Assembly: GCF_051781005.1 (NCBI RefSeq)
Contig: NZ_JBPWOA010000025.1
Span: 119,832-183,831, forward strand
From: Anabaena sp051781005
GTDB taxonomy: Bacteria > Cyanobacteriota > Cyanobacteriia > Cyanobacteriales > Nostocaceae
Direction: 5' to 3'
DNA: 64,000 bases
A program made the translations under genes and the position numbers. This document shows, piece after piece, positions 1-7,796 of this stretch. The notes under the pieces are model-generated. The model was not told where the DNA came from. It was given only the letters and a program-made list of their open reading frames with translations, and did no database searches. How positions within the stretch are numbered: position 1 is the first letter of the stretch; each line of letters opens with the position of its first letter.

Positions 1-367
1 CAAAATGACCACACTTTTTCGGCCATTCTTGATCTTCCAAAATTACCCCAGCTAAACCTAACTGTACGGCATCTTTTACAGTCCGCATCACATTTAAGGC
101 GTTACCATAACCCGTATCACAATCGGCAATTAAAGGTATATTAATTGACTGACAAATCCGCCCGACACTGTAAAGCATTTCCGTAGCGGTGAGAAACCCA
201 TAGTCAGGTAAACCCAATGTAGAAGCAGCAATACCAAAACCACTTGTAGCAGCAACTTCAAAACCGGCTTTTTCTACAAGTTTTGCACTCAAACAGTCAT
301 AAACACCAGGAATAATGATAATTTCAGGTTGTGCTAGTAATTCCCGCAGTTTTTCGGCAGCAGACAT
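1..367 (-). CDS. PEP mutase/isocitrate lyase family protein, N-terminal part (runs off the left edge)
   Basis: The minus strand reads from an ATG at 367 to the window edge, giving about 122 residues that begin MSAAEKLRELL. Seen directly: a GVYDCLSAKLVEKAGF segment, DCDTGYGN, and EDQEWPKKCGHF at the edge. These match the metal-binding D-x-DTGYGN loop and the K-(K/R)-CGH active-site loop of the isocitrate lyase/PEP mutase superfamily, which makes or breaks C-C or C-P bonds next to a carboxylate. Members include methylisocitrate lyase, oxaloacetate decarboxylase and carboxyvinyl-carboxyphosphonate phosphorylmutase. The C-terminal half is missing, so the substrate cannot be named. The gene diverges from the nitrilase-fold gene to its right. 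Confidence 0.85.
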   Translation of the reverse strand, partial: MSAAEKLRELLAQPEIIIIPGVYDCLSAKLVEKAGFEVAATSGFGIAASTLGLPDYGFLTATEMLYSVGRICQSINIPLIADCDTGYGNALNVMRTVKDAVQLGLAGVILEDQEWPKKCGHF

Positions 368-649
368 ATAAGTAACAATAAGTGTACTCTTTTGAGAATA
401 CAACCAGTTTGATACAATGAGGAAATTTTCAAACTATAGATTATTTTTTTCGGTTATATCTAGGAATAAAGCTGGGTGTGACAATCAATGGCTTTTGTAG
501 AGTGTGTCAGATATTGAAAATCTGTTGATTATTTAATGAATAATCGGGTCTGTCTCACTCTACTAATATAACAGTTACGTAAGTCCTGATATCGTGCAAT
601 TGCAGCAGTTAAATTCAAACTAAATTTGTTTAAATTCACATTTAAGTAT
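368..649. other. Divergent intergenic region
   Basis: About 280 AT-rich bases separate two divergent genes and should hold both promoters. I see no ORF worth calling. A TTACGTAAGTCCTGA stretch at about 574-588 resembles one end of the TAGGACTTAC-type hairpin elements found elsewhere in the window. Confidence 0.4.
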
Positions 650-1702
650 ATGACAAATAATATAAATGATCTGGAATCATTCCGTGCATTAGCATTGCAA
701 GTTACCTGTCATGCAGTCAATCAGGCAAGCGATCGCACTGAAGCCTGTTCTATGATCCAAAATACCATTAAACGCTTAGAACAACAAATCGCTGCCAGTA
801 TTGCTTTTATCGGTTTTGACTGTCGTTTAATTGTCCTTCCTGAATATTTCCTTACAGGCTTTCCCTTGGGAGAATCTCTAGAAGCATGGGCAGAAAAAGC
901 TTGTTTAGAAATGGCAGGGGCTGAATATGAAGCACTTGGTAAAATTGCCCAAAAACATAAAATCTTTTTAGCTGGTAATGCTTATGAACTAGATCCCAAT
1001 TTTCCAGGTTTATACTTTCAAACCTGCTTTGTAATTGATCCTTCCGGCTCAATTATTTTACGCTATCGACGGCTAAATTCTATGTTTGCACCCACACCTC
1101 ATGATGTTTGGGATAAATATCTTGATTGCTATGGATTAGAGGGAGTTTTCCCCGTTGCAAAAACCGAAATTGGCAATTTAGCAGCTTTAGCATCTGAAGA
1201 AATATTATATCCAGAAGTTGCCCGTTGTTTAACAATGCGTGGTGCAGAAATATTACTACATTCCACATCAGAAGTTTATAGCAAAAACCTGACACCAAAA
1301 GATGCAGCTAAAATCACTCGTGCTGTCGAAAATATGGTTTACGTCGTCTCAGCCAATACAGCAGGTATAATTAATAGTCCCATTCCTGCGGCTTCTGTCG
1401 ATGGTGGGTCTAAAATTATTGATCATCGAGGCATCGTATTAGCAGAAACAGGTGCAGGGGAAAGCATGGCAGCCTTTGCTGAGATTAATATAGCAGCATT
1501 GAGGAGCGATCGCACTAGGCCAGGTTTAAATAATCTCCTCTCCCGTCAGCGATTTGAACTTTATGCTCAAACTTATCATCAGTCACACTTCTACCCACCT
1601 AATACCATGCTAGATGGCAAAATAGACCGCAAACATTTCATTCAAACACAAAAAGATACCATTGAACGCCTCACTAAATTAGGGATAATTCGTAATTCGT
1701 AA
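650..1702 (+). CDS. Nitrilase-fold (carbon-nitrogen hydrolase) protein lacking the usual Cys
   Basis: The protein has 350 residues counted from the ATG at 650; the frame could also open at a TTG at 626. The nitrilase pattern is clear: LPEYFLTGFP with the expected catalytic Glu (E65), a RYRR segment where YRK is normal (R141 in the Lys position), and SEEILYPEVAR followed by RGAEILLHSTSE where C-Y-D-x-x-F-P-E is normal. The nucleophile position is Ser (S182), so two of the three Glu-Lys-Cys triad residues differ. Family members hydrolyse amides or nitriles. Whether this one is an enzyme with altered chemistry or a pseudoenzyme cannot be told from sequence. It is 36 bp upstream of an aldehyde dehydrogenase in the same direction, which suggests a shared pathway. 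Confidence 0.8.
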   Translation: MTNNINDLESFRALALQVTCHAVNQASDRTEACSMIQNTIKRLEQQIAASIAFIGFDCRLIVLPEYFLTGFPLGESLEAWAEKACLEMAGAEYEALGKIAQKHKIFLAGNAYELDPNFPGLYFQTCFVIDPSGSIILRYRRLNSMFAPTPHDVWDKYLDCYGLEGVFPVAKTEIGNLAALASEEILYPEVARCLTMRGAEILLHSTSEVYSKNLTPKDAAKITRAVENMVYVVSANTAGIINSPIPAASVDGGSKIIDHRGIVLAETGAGESMAAFAEINIAALRSDRTRPGLNNLLSRQRFELYAQTYHQSHFYPPNTMLDGKIDRKHFIQTQKDTIERLTKLGIIRNS

Positions 1703-1738
1703 TTCGTAATTAAGATAATACCTTTTGACAAATGAAAA

Positions 1739-3160
1739 ATGACAAAACCAATTGAAGTCCGCAACCCTCGCACAGGGAAATTTGATTACGTCATTATCCC
1801 ACCACCACCCAAACTGCTATCCCAGCAATGTCACCGACTCCGCAGAGGGCAAATTCATTGGCAGGAACTCGGTATTGAAGGTAGAATTGATGCACTCAAG
1901 CAATGGAAACAAGCCATATTATCTGAGCGCAAACAGTTAACAGATGCCTTGGTAAATGATACAGGTAGATTATCAACAACCGTACTAGAAATAGACTCTT
2001 TTCTCTCAAGTATTGATAGGTGGTGTAATTTAGCTCCCCAGTTACTACAAGAAACCTCCAAAAATACAGCTATTCCCTTTATTGCTTTACAACAAACAGC
2101 TGTTCCTTATCCTCTGGTAGCTGTAATTAGTCCCTGGAATTTTCCCTTATTGTTATCTACAATTGATACAATTCCAGCTTTACTAGCAGGTTGTGCTGTC
2201 ATAGTTAAACCCAGCGAAATTGCTCCCCGTTTCGTTGCACCATTGATGACTGCACTAAATACAGTTCCTAAATTACGCGATGTTTTAAACTTTGTAGAAG
2301 GAGCAGGACAAACAGGAGCAGCTTTAATTGAAGAAGTAGATTTAGTATGCTTTACAGGCAGTGTTGAAACAGGGCGTTTAATCGCACAAGCCGCAGCGAG
2401 AAACTTTATTCCAGCTTTCTTAGAATTAGGAGGAAAAGATCCAGCTATAGTTTTAGAATCAGCCAATCTAGACTTAGCAACTTCAGCAATTTTATGGGGT
2501 TCTGTCATCAATTCAGGACAGTCATGTTTATCAATTGAAAGAATTTATGTTGCTGAATCTATCTTTGAAAAATTTTATCATCAATTAGTAACTAAAGCCT
2601 CACGTCTACAACTAGCCTATCCAACAGTTGAAAGCGGTGAAATCGGTCCCATCATTTCCGAAAACCAAGCTGCAATTATTAATGAACATCTACAAGATGC
2701 CCTATTACAAGGAGCAGTAATTCACTGTGGTGGTAAAGTAGAAGAATTAGGTGGTGGTTGGTGGTGTCGTCCCACAGTTATGACCGAAGTTGATCATGCC
2801 ATGAAAGTGATGACTGAAGAAACATTCGGTCCCATTATGCCAGTCATGCCTTTTTCCACAGTAGAAGAAGCAGTAGATTTAGCAAACGACTCTATTTATG
2901 GACTTAGTGCGGCTGTATTTGCTCAATCAGAAGAATTAGCAATTGAAGTTGCCCAAAAAATAGACGCAGGTGCTATTAGTATTAATGATGCAGGTTTAAC
3001 ATCTATGATGCACGAAGGAGAGAAAAACGCCTTTAAATTTTCTGGTTTAGGAGGTTCTCGCATGGGTGCAGCAGCATTAAAACGCTTCATGAGAAAAAAA
3101 GCCTTTCTAATTAAAACCAACACCAATAAAGACCCGTGGTGGTTTAATGAAGGAGAATAG
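1739..3160 (+). CDS. Aldehyde dehydrogenase family protein
   Basis: A full-length NAD(P)-dependent aldehyde dehydrogenase of 473 residues. Motifs in order: SPWNFP with the catalytic-pocket Asn N134, VKPSE with the cofactor-binding K157, FTGSVETGR (cofactor loop), ELGGKDP with general base E229, GQSC with the thiol nucleophile C263, and EETFGPIMPV. The short length and hydrophobic-basic tail resemble the class-3/fatty-aldehyde branch, but a C-terminal membrane anchor is not obvious. It follows the nitrilase-fold gene closely, so the two may act on the same nitrogen-containing or aldehyde intermediate. The substrate is unknown. Confidence 0.92.
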   Translation: MTKPIEVRNPRTGKFDYVIIPPPPKLLSQQCHRLRRGQIHWQELGIEGRIDALKQWKQAILSERKQLTDALVNDTGRLSTTVLEIDSFLSSIDRWCNLAPQLLQETSKNTAIPFIALQQTAVPYPLVAVISPWNFPLLLSTIDTIPALLAGCAVIVKPSEIAPRFVAPLMTALNTVPKLRDVLNFVEGAGQTGAALIEEVDLVCFTGSVETGRLIAQAAARNFIPAFLELGGKDPAIVLESANLDLATSAILWGSVINSGQSCLSIERIYVAESIFEKFYHQLVTKASRLQLAYPTVESGEIGPIISENQAAIINEHLQDALLQGAVIHCGGKVEELGGGWWCRPTVMTEVDHAMKVMTEETFGPIMPVMPFSTVEEAVDLANDSIYGLSAAVFAQSEELAIEVAQKIDAGAISINDAGLTSMMHEGEKNAFKFSGLGGSRMGAAALKRFMRKKAFLIKTNTNKDPWWFNEGE

Positions 3161-3190
3161 GGAAATGGGAAATGGGTAAAAGTTGTTCCC

Positions 3191-3236
3191 AATTACCAAT
3201 TACCAATTACCAATTACCAATCACCAATTACCAAAC
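3191..3236. repeat. Heptamer tandem repeat (ATTACCA type)
   Basis: About six tandem copies of a 7-bp unit, ATTACCA with one TCACCAA variant, lie between two plus-strand genes. Such short tandemly repeated heptamers are characteristic of heterocystous cyanobacteria and recur in this window at 47411, 50429 and 52255. Confidence 0.9.
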
Positions 3237-3241
3237 CAATT

Positions 3242-3688
3242 ATGTCTAATATTCGTTTAGAAATGCCAGTTTTAGCCCGTCATGAAGGTGAATGGGTGGG
3301 AACTTATACCTTGGTTGATACAACAGGAAAAATTCTGGACAGTCATCAATCTCATTTAAGTTGCCAATTTCCTGAAAATAGCGATTATTCTTACTATCAA
3401 ATTAATCGTTATACCTGGGAAGATGGTAAACAAGAAGAGCATAAATTTCCAGGGACATATCAAGATAAAAAACTCTGGTTTGATACCGAACGTATTCAAG
3501 GTAAAGCTTGGGAAGTTGATGATTCAACCGTTATTTTGTGGTTTGGTTATAAACAGTTTCCAGATATGTACCTATATGAAATGATTCAAATCAGTCCTGA
3601 TAACAACTATCGCGCTCGTACTTGGCAATGGTTTAAAAAAAATCAAATTTACCAACGCACTCTTATTCAAGAAGAAAGGTTAAAATAA
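3242..3688 (+). CDS. Conserved hypothetical protein, possibly lipocalin-like (DUF3598-like)
   Basis: A 148-residue soluble protein without a signal peptide. It is rich in aromatic residues and alternating beta-type segments: a GEWVGTYTLVD start, a central YQINRYTW segment, then LWFDTERIQGKAWEVDD and MIQISPDNNYRARTWQW. The 'GEW.G.Y' opening followed by repeated short beta strands recalls the lipocalin-like DUF3598 proteins of cyanobacteria, but I cannot confirm membership. It lies between the aldehyde dehydrogenase and hisS with an 81-bp repeat-containing gap upstream, so co-transcription with the former is possible. Function unknown. Confidence 0.75.
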   Translation: MSNIRLEMPVLARHEGEWVGTYTLVDTTGKILDSHQSHLSCQFPENSDYSYYQINRYTWEDGKQEEHKFPGTYQDKKLWFDTERIQGKAWEVDDSTVILWFGYKQFPDMYLYEMIQISPDNNYRARTWQWFKKNQIYQRTLIQEERLK

Positions 3689-3727
3689 TAATTCTGTGAT
3701 TAAATTCCCACTTGACAAGGTATAGGC

Positions 3728-5113
3728 ATGGCAAAAAGCGACAAAATCAACTTTTCTACCCCTAGCGGTTTTCCCGAATTTCTACCCAGCGAAAAGCGTT
3801 TAGAAGTATATTTATTAGATATAATACGTCGTGTATTTGAAAGCTATGGCTTTACACCCATTGAAACCCCAGCAGTTGAAAGGTTAGAAGTGCTGCAAGC
3901 CAAGGGAAATCAAGGTGATAATATAATATATGGTATTGAACCTATTTTACCACCAAATCGCCAAGCAGAAAAGGATAAATCTGGTGAAACTGGTTCGGAA
4001 GCAAGAGCTTTAAAATTTGATCAAACTGTTCCCTTTGCTGCTTATATTGCCCGTCACTTAAATGAATTAACCTTTCCCTTTGCACGTTATCAAATGGATA
4101 TGGTTTTTCGAGGAGAACGGGCAAAAGATGGACGTTTTCGGCAGTTTCGGCAATGTGATATTGATGTCGTTGCTCGTGGTACACTCAGTTTGCTATATGA
4201 TGCCCAAATGCCAGCAATTATCACCGAAATATTTGAGGCAATTAATATTGGTGATTTTGTAATTCGCATTAATAACCGGAAAATTCTTACAGGTTTCTTT
4301 CAATCTGTAGGAGTTGCAGAAAACCAAATTAAAGCTTGTATTGGTATTATTGATAATTTGGAAAAGATTGGAGAAGCCAAAGTTGAATTAGAGTTAGAAA
4401 AAGAAGGTATTTCTACAGAACAAACAGAGAAAATTATTGAGTTTATTAAAATTGATAATAGCGTTGTTGGTACTTTAGATCAACTCAAATACCTAGCTAG
4501 AAGATCAGAATCAGAGCAATTCAATTTAGGAGTTAGTGAATTAGAAACGGTAATTAATGGAGTTAGAGATTTAGGAGTTGCTGACAAACGTTTCTGTATT
4601 GATTTATCTATTGCTCGTGGTTTAAATTATTATACGGGAACTGTTTACGAAACTACTTTAATAGGACATGAAGCATTAGGTAGTATTTGTTCTGGAGGCA
4701 GATATGAGGAATTAGTGGGGATGTTTTTAGGCGAAAAAATGCCTGGAGTGGGGATTTCCATTGGTTTAACTCGGTTAATTAGTCGGTTGTTAAAAGCGGG
4801 TATTCTCAATACTTTATCTGCAACACCTACCCAGGTAGTGGTAGTGAATATGCAAGAAGATTTAATGCCTGTTTATTTAAAGGTATCACAGCAATTAAGA
4901 CAAGCAGGAATTAATGTTGTGACTAATTTTGAAAAACGTCCTTTGAGTAAACAATTTCAAGCCGCAGATAAACAGGGTATTCAATTTTGTGTAATTATTG
5001 GTTCCAATGAGGCCGCAGCCGAAAAAGTATCATTGAAGGATTTGAAAAGCGGTGAACAAGTAGAGGTGGCTTTGGCAGATTTAGCTGAAGAAGTTAAACG
5101 TAGACTGGGATAA
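3728..5113 (+). CDS. hisS: Histidyl-tRNA synthetase
   Basis: A class II aminoacyl-tRNA synthetase of 461 residues that charges tRNA-His. The N-terminus carries TPSGFPEFLP. Motif 2 reads FRGERAKDGRFRQFRQCD starting at residue 127, the histidine-specific loop RGLNYYTG starts at residue 297, and motif 3 is GVGISIGLTRL. About 90 further residues form the C-terminal anticodon-binding domain (starting near PTQVVVVNM). That domain distinguishes it from HisZ, the ATP phosphoribosyltransferase regulatory subunit, which lacks it. The length fits the cyanobacterial HisS type. Confidence 0.95.
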   Translation: MAKSDKINFSTPSGFPEFLPSEKRLEVYLLDIIRRVFESYGFTPIETPAVERLEVLQAKGNQGDNIIYGIEPILPPNRQAEKDKSGETGSEARALKFDQTVPFAAYIARHLNELTFPFARYQMDMVFRGERAKDGRFRQFRQCDIDVVARGTLSLLYDAQMPAIITEIFEAINIGDFVIRINNRKILTGFFQSVGVAENQIKACIGIIDNLEKIGEAKVELELEKEGISTEQTEKIIEFIKIDNSVVGTLDQLKYLARRSESEQFNLGVSELETVINGVRDLGVADKRFCIDLSIARGLNYYTGTVYETTLIGHEALGSICSGGRYEELVGMFLGEKMPGVGISIGLTRLISRLLKAGILNTLSATPTQVVVVNMQEDLMPVYLKVSQQLRQAGINVVTNFEKRPLSKQFQAADKQGIQFCVIIGSNEAAAEKVSLKDLKSGEQVEVALADLAEEVKRRLG

Positions 5114-5162
5114 TTTTTCGTTTCTAAACTCTGTGGAGGAATTCCTAATTTGATTTGATATT

Positions 5163-5936
5163 TTAGCTGCTACGATGAATGTTCCAAAACAAAGAAAGCC
5201 CCAGTCCACCATCTATATAAATGTGTTGACCTGTGATAAATCGGCTTTGCTCTGAACAAAGAAAAGCTACTAATGGTGCCACATCTTCTGGTTGACCCCA
5301 TCTTCCCATTGGGGTGGCATTTGGTGGTAGTTGGTCGATGTAGGGAAGTGTCTCTAAAACCTCATCCCATACCTGAGTTTTTATGTAGCCGGGTGCAACA
5401 ATGTTAACAGTAATTCCTTTTGGAGCTAGTGCTAAAGCGTAGTGTTTGGCAAGTACTTCTAAAGCTGCTTTTGCTGGAGCTAACATAGCATATACTTTGC
5501 CAGGATCATGAACACCATGTCCAGACATGACTACTACCCGACCTTCACCATCATTCATGTAACTCAATGCCTTTTCCATACACCTAAGAAAAACTTTTGG
5601 GTAAAGTTCCTGTGCCTCATTATACTGTTCAAAAGTAAATTCCCCAGGAAGTTTAGCCCCAATCAGATATCCAGCCAAGTGGACAAAGGCAGTCAATTGG
5701 CTGTTAAATTGTTCTTCTACTACTCTAAAAAAGGTATCAACTGTTTCGGTTTTTTTGATGTCACCAGCTACGGTGACAACTTTGATGTTATGTTTTTCTA
5801 ACTCTTTCTTTGCTAAGTCTGCGGCATGATGGTTGGAACTATATCCAAGAATGAGATTAAAGCCTTCTCTGGCTAGTTGACGGGAAATAGCTAAACCTAT
5901 GCCACGAGTACCTCCAGCCACCAATGCAACTTTCAT
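5163..5936 (-). CDS. SDR oxidoreductase with FabL-like Tyr-x6-Lys active site
   Basis: A 257-residue short-chain dehydrogenase/reductase. The nucleotide loop GGTRGIG is at the N-terminus and VVMSG supplies the usual Ser region (S138). The catalytic pair is Y149 and K156 in YAMLAPAK, a Y-x6-K spacing rather than the classical Y-x3-K. This spacing is known from FabI/FabL-type enoyl-ACP reductases. The C-terminal APGYIKT and ITGQHIYIDGG segments fit the same fold. I chose the ATG at 5936 because an AGG lies at better spacing from it than from the ATG at 5942. It converges on hisS. An enoyl-ACP reductase role is an inference; a general SDR is the safer call. Confidence 0.85.
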   Translation of the reverse strand: MKVALVAGGTRGIGLAISRQLAREGFNLILGYSSNHHAADLAKKELEKHNIKVVTVAGDIKKTETVDTFFRVVEEQFNSQLTAFVHLAGYLIGAKLPGEFTFEQYNEAQELYPKVFLRCMEKALSYMNDGEGRVVVMSGHGVHDPGKVYAMLAPAKAALEVLAKHYALALAPKGITVNIVAPGYIKTQVWDEVLETLPYIDQLPPNATPMGRWGQPEDVAPLVAFLCSEQSRFITGQHIYIDGGLGLSLFWNIHRSS

Positions 5937-5942
5937 TAGCAT

Positions 5943-6234
5943 GACCTAAATTTTGTTATTTAAGGATTTACAAAAATTTTATCAGTTAACAAGGTATGGC
6001 TATCCTATTTGAGTTGAGAATCGCTCTCGCTATCCCAATCAAATTCTGTTTTACTAACTTTTTAAATACCTGGTAGAAAAATTCTGCCATGCGGGGTGAG
6101 ACACCTGATGGGGATAACACTGCACTCAATATTAGCAATATGAGAACTATAATCGTTAGTGAATTGATTCCTTTGGCTAGGTATCAATTAATTAGGGCGA
6201 TCGCATAACTACAACGGAACTGCGATCGCTTCTT
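5943..6234. other. Intergenic region with two HIP1 sites
   Basis: About 290 bases upstream of the SDR gene hold no convincing ORF. Two HIP1 octamers (GCGATCGC) lie close together near 6198 and 6223. The part next to 5943 should contain the SDR promoter. Confidence 0.4.
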
Positions 6235-6408
6235 TTAACTCTCCAACACCTGATCTACCTCTCTACAAGCCTTGTACCAGCGTTGTTCCCAGTCGCCATT
6301 AATGATAATATAGAGTCTATCGCGTGATTCTAAAGCTTGAATACAGCGCATACGGTCTACGATTACCTTCCTCCTCAATCCACCGGGGACATTTCCCAAA
6401 CAGGACAT
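6235..6408 (-). CDS. Small hypothetical protein (57 aa)
   Basis: Reading the minus strand from an ATG at 6408 gives 57 residues: MSCLGNVPGGLRRKV, then RMRCIQALESRDRLYIII, then NGDWEQRWYKACREV, ending in DQVLES. The mix of charged and aromatic residues looks protein-like. The same frame stays open upstream to about 6485 without another ATG, so an alternative start or a truncated longer gene is possible. No strong ribosome-binding site is seen. I do not recognise the family. The stop lies near two HIP1 sites at 6198-6230. Confidence 0.5.
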   Translation of the reverse strand: MSCLGNVPGGLRRKVIVDRMRCIQALESRDRLYIIINGDWEQRWYKACREVDQVLES

Positions 6409-6487
6409 CGCATACCAACCATATATTTGTAAAAAAATGTAAATTACCTGGAGAATTGCATCTGAATTTAAAAGGGATAATTAATAG

Positions 6488-6886
6488 ATGACTACTAAAT
6501 CAGAAAACACTTTAAAAATAGCTCAACAAGCATTTGAGCATTTTATAAATGGTCTAGAAACAGGTAATTGGCAGAATTTTCTAGATATGCTCACAGACGA
6601 TTTTAGTTTTTGGTTCCCAATGGGGAAATTTCACGGATTAAATGTAGGTAAAGAACGAGCAAAAGAGTTTTTTGAATATGTTTCTGAAGCTTTTAAACCT
6701 GGATTAAAGCTTACGTCTGTAGATAACATTACTAGCAACGAAAAAACTGTTATTTTTGAATTTAGAGATGAAGGCAAATTGCTAGGAGAACCTTATAAAA
6801 ATCGCGTTGCAGTTGCTTTTGATGTCAGAGAAAACAAAATTTGTGGTTATAGAGAATATTTTGGTAGTGATGGAAAATCCTATTAG
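6488..6886 (+). CDS. NTF2-like/SnoaL-like domain protein
   Basis: A 132-residue single-domain protein. An N-terminal helix pair with QQAFEHFINGLETGNWQNFLDML is followed by DDFSFWFPMGKFHG, then VSEAFKPGLKLTSVDNI, then the strands TVIFEFRDEGKLLG and NRVAVAFDVRENKICGYREYF. This order is that of the cone-shaped NTF2/SnoaL fold, used both by small enzymes (isomerases, cyclases) and by plain ligand-binding proteins. No specific active-site signature lets me name a substrate. It stands alone between minus-strand genes. Confidence 0.75.
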   Translation: MTTKSENTLKIAQQAFEHFINGLETGNWQNFLDMLTDDFSFWFPMGKFHGLNVGKERAKEFFEYVSEAFKPGLKLTSVDNITSNEKTVIFEFRDEGKLLGEPYKNRVAVAFDVRENKICGYREYFGSDGKSY

Positions 6887-7013
6887 TTTTTAATACACAA
6901 TTAAATTTATAGCTATTTTAAAAAAATCTTTTTCCCCTCCACGAAACAATGAAGAGGGTTTAGGGGCGGGGTAAAAATAAGATAAATTCTATATTAGAGT
7001 AATTTATTTAAAA

Positions 7014-7478
7014 TTAATTGCCCTCAGTATTTAAACTATTAATTTCTCTACATTTGACTTCAGCCGCTTGATAAGCTGTCAAATATTCTTGATCACCTAA
7101 CATTAAATCACCATAATATTCATAAGGTGATTGACCATAAACTGGCAGAGGATCATCCTCTGGATAATCTTCTTTTGATTCGTCAATTATGGCTTTTAGT
7201 TTTTTGAGAGTTAGACTCTGTGCGGGAAAATACCAAAGGGTTTTATGGTTTTTTTGTAAATAAGGAAAAGTGGGATCGATAATCACTTCATCTAATTCAA
7301 TCCAACCATGTTCAACAGGTTTATAAGGTTGACCAGTAAACACTAAAAAACCTTGAACATATTTTGATCCTTCAGTTGCCAAAGCAGCTTTATAAGCATT
7401 TTCAAAAGGTTTTTTAGCTTTACTTTTGATGCTTTCAGCAACTTGCAGAGATAGTGATTCATCTAATAATTTATTCAT
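7014..7478 (-). CDS. Hypothetical protein (154 aa)
   Basis: A soluble, acidic protein of 154 residues with no signal peptide. Two notable parts are VEHGWIELDEVIIDPTFPYL, which resembles the 'EHGW...IIDPT' core seen in several small bacterial families of unknown function, and a conserved-looking tail QSPYEYYGDLMLGDQEYL. A GAGGAGG sequence lies about 12 bases before the ATG. The gene is separated from the end of the CRISPR array by about 320 bases and reads away from it, so it is not obviously part of that locus. Confidence 0.7.
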   Translation of the reverse strand: MNKLLDESLSLQVAESIKSKAKKPFENAYKAALATEGSKYVQGFLVFTGQPYKPVEHGWIELDEVIIDPTFPYLQKNHKTLWYFPAQSLTLKKLKAIIDESKEDYPEDDPLPVYGQSPYEYYGDLMLGDQEYLTAYQAAEVKCREINSLNTEGN

Positions 7479-7796
7479 GGGTGAAATTAGCCTCCTCTAA
7501 TTACTGTCAATTCTATCATCTCTTAATGTCTGCACTTGTAAACCGATTTTCACAATTTTTTAAGTAGGATAGAAAGATAAAAAAATCTTATCAGTATGAT
7601 ATAAGTTCAGGTTTTACCCTTTTGCAGTATATGTAAGGCTGCAAAGAATGATGATATCAATTGAATGGTTAAGTCTTTATCTGTGTTTATCTGCGTTTAT
7701 CTGCGGTCAATTATTCTTGATATTTTATTCCATGCGACTTCATATCAATTTGGGATCAGAATCATTTTATTTTCTAAATCATTAGTAAATGTGAGA
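7479..7796. other. Intergenic region between a hypothetical gene and the distal end of the CRISPR array
   Basis: This AT-rich stretch has no ORF. It contains three tandem copies of a 10-mer (TTTATCTGYG) at 7676-7705, a repeat type common in cyanobacterial spacers between genes. Because the array is read on the minus strand, this is the trailer side and not the leader. Confidence 0.5.
7676..7705. repeat. Three tandem 10-bp repeats (TTTATCTGYG)
   Basis: Three head-to-tail copies of TTTATCTGTG/TTTATCTGCG are seen directly. They lie just beyond the leader-distal end of the CRISPR array. Confidence 0.8.

Noticed and set aside
2107..2511. Minus-strand ORF of 134 aa opposite the aldehyde dehydrogenase
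   Set aside because: Shadow of a strongly conserved enzyme; Ser/Ala/Lys-rich with no start signal.
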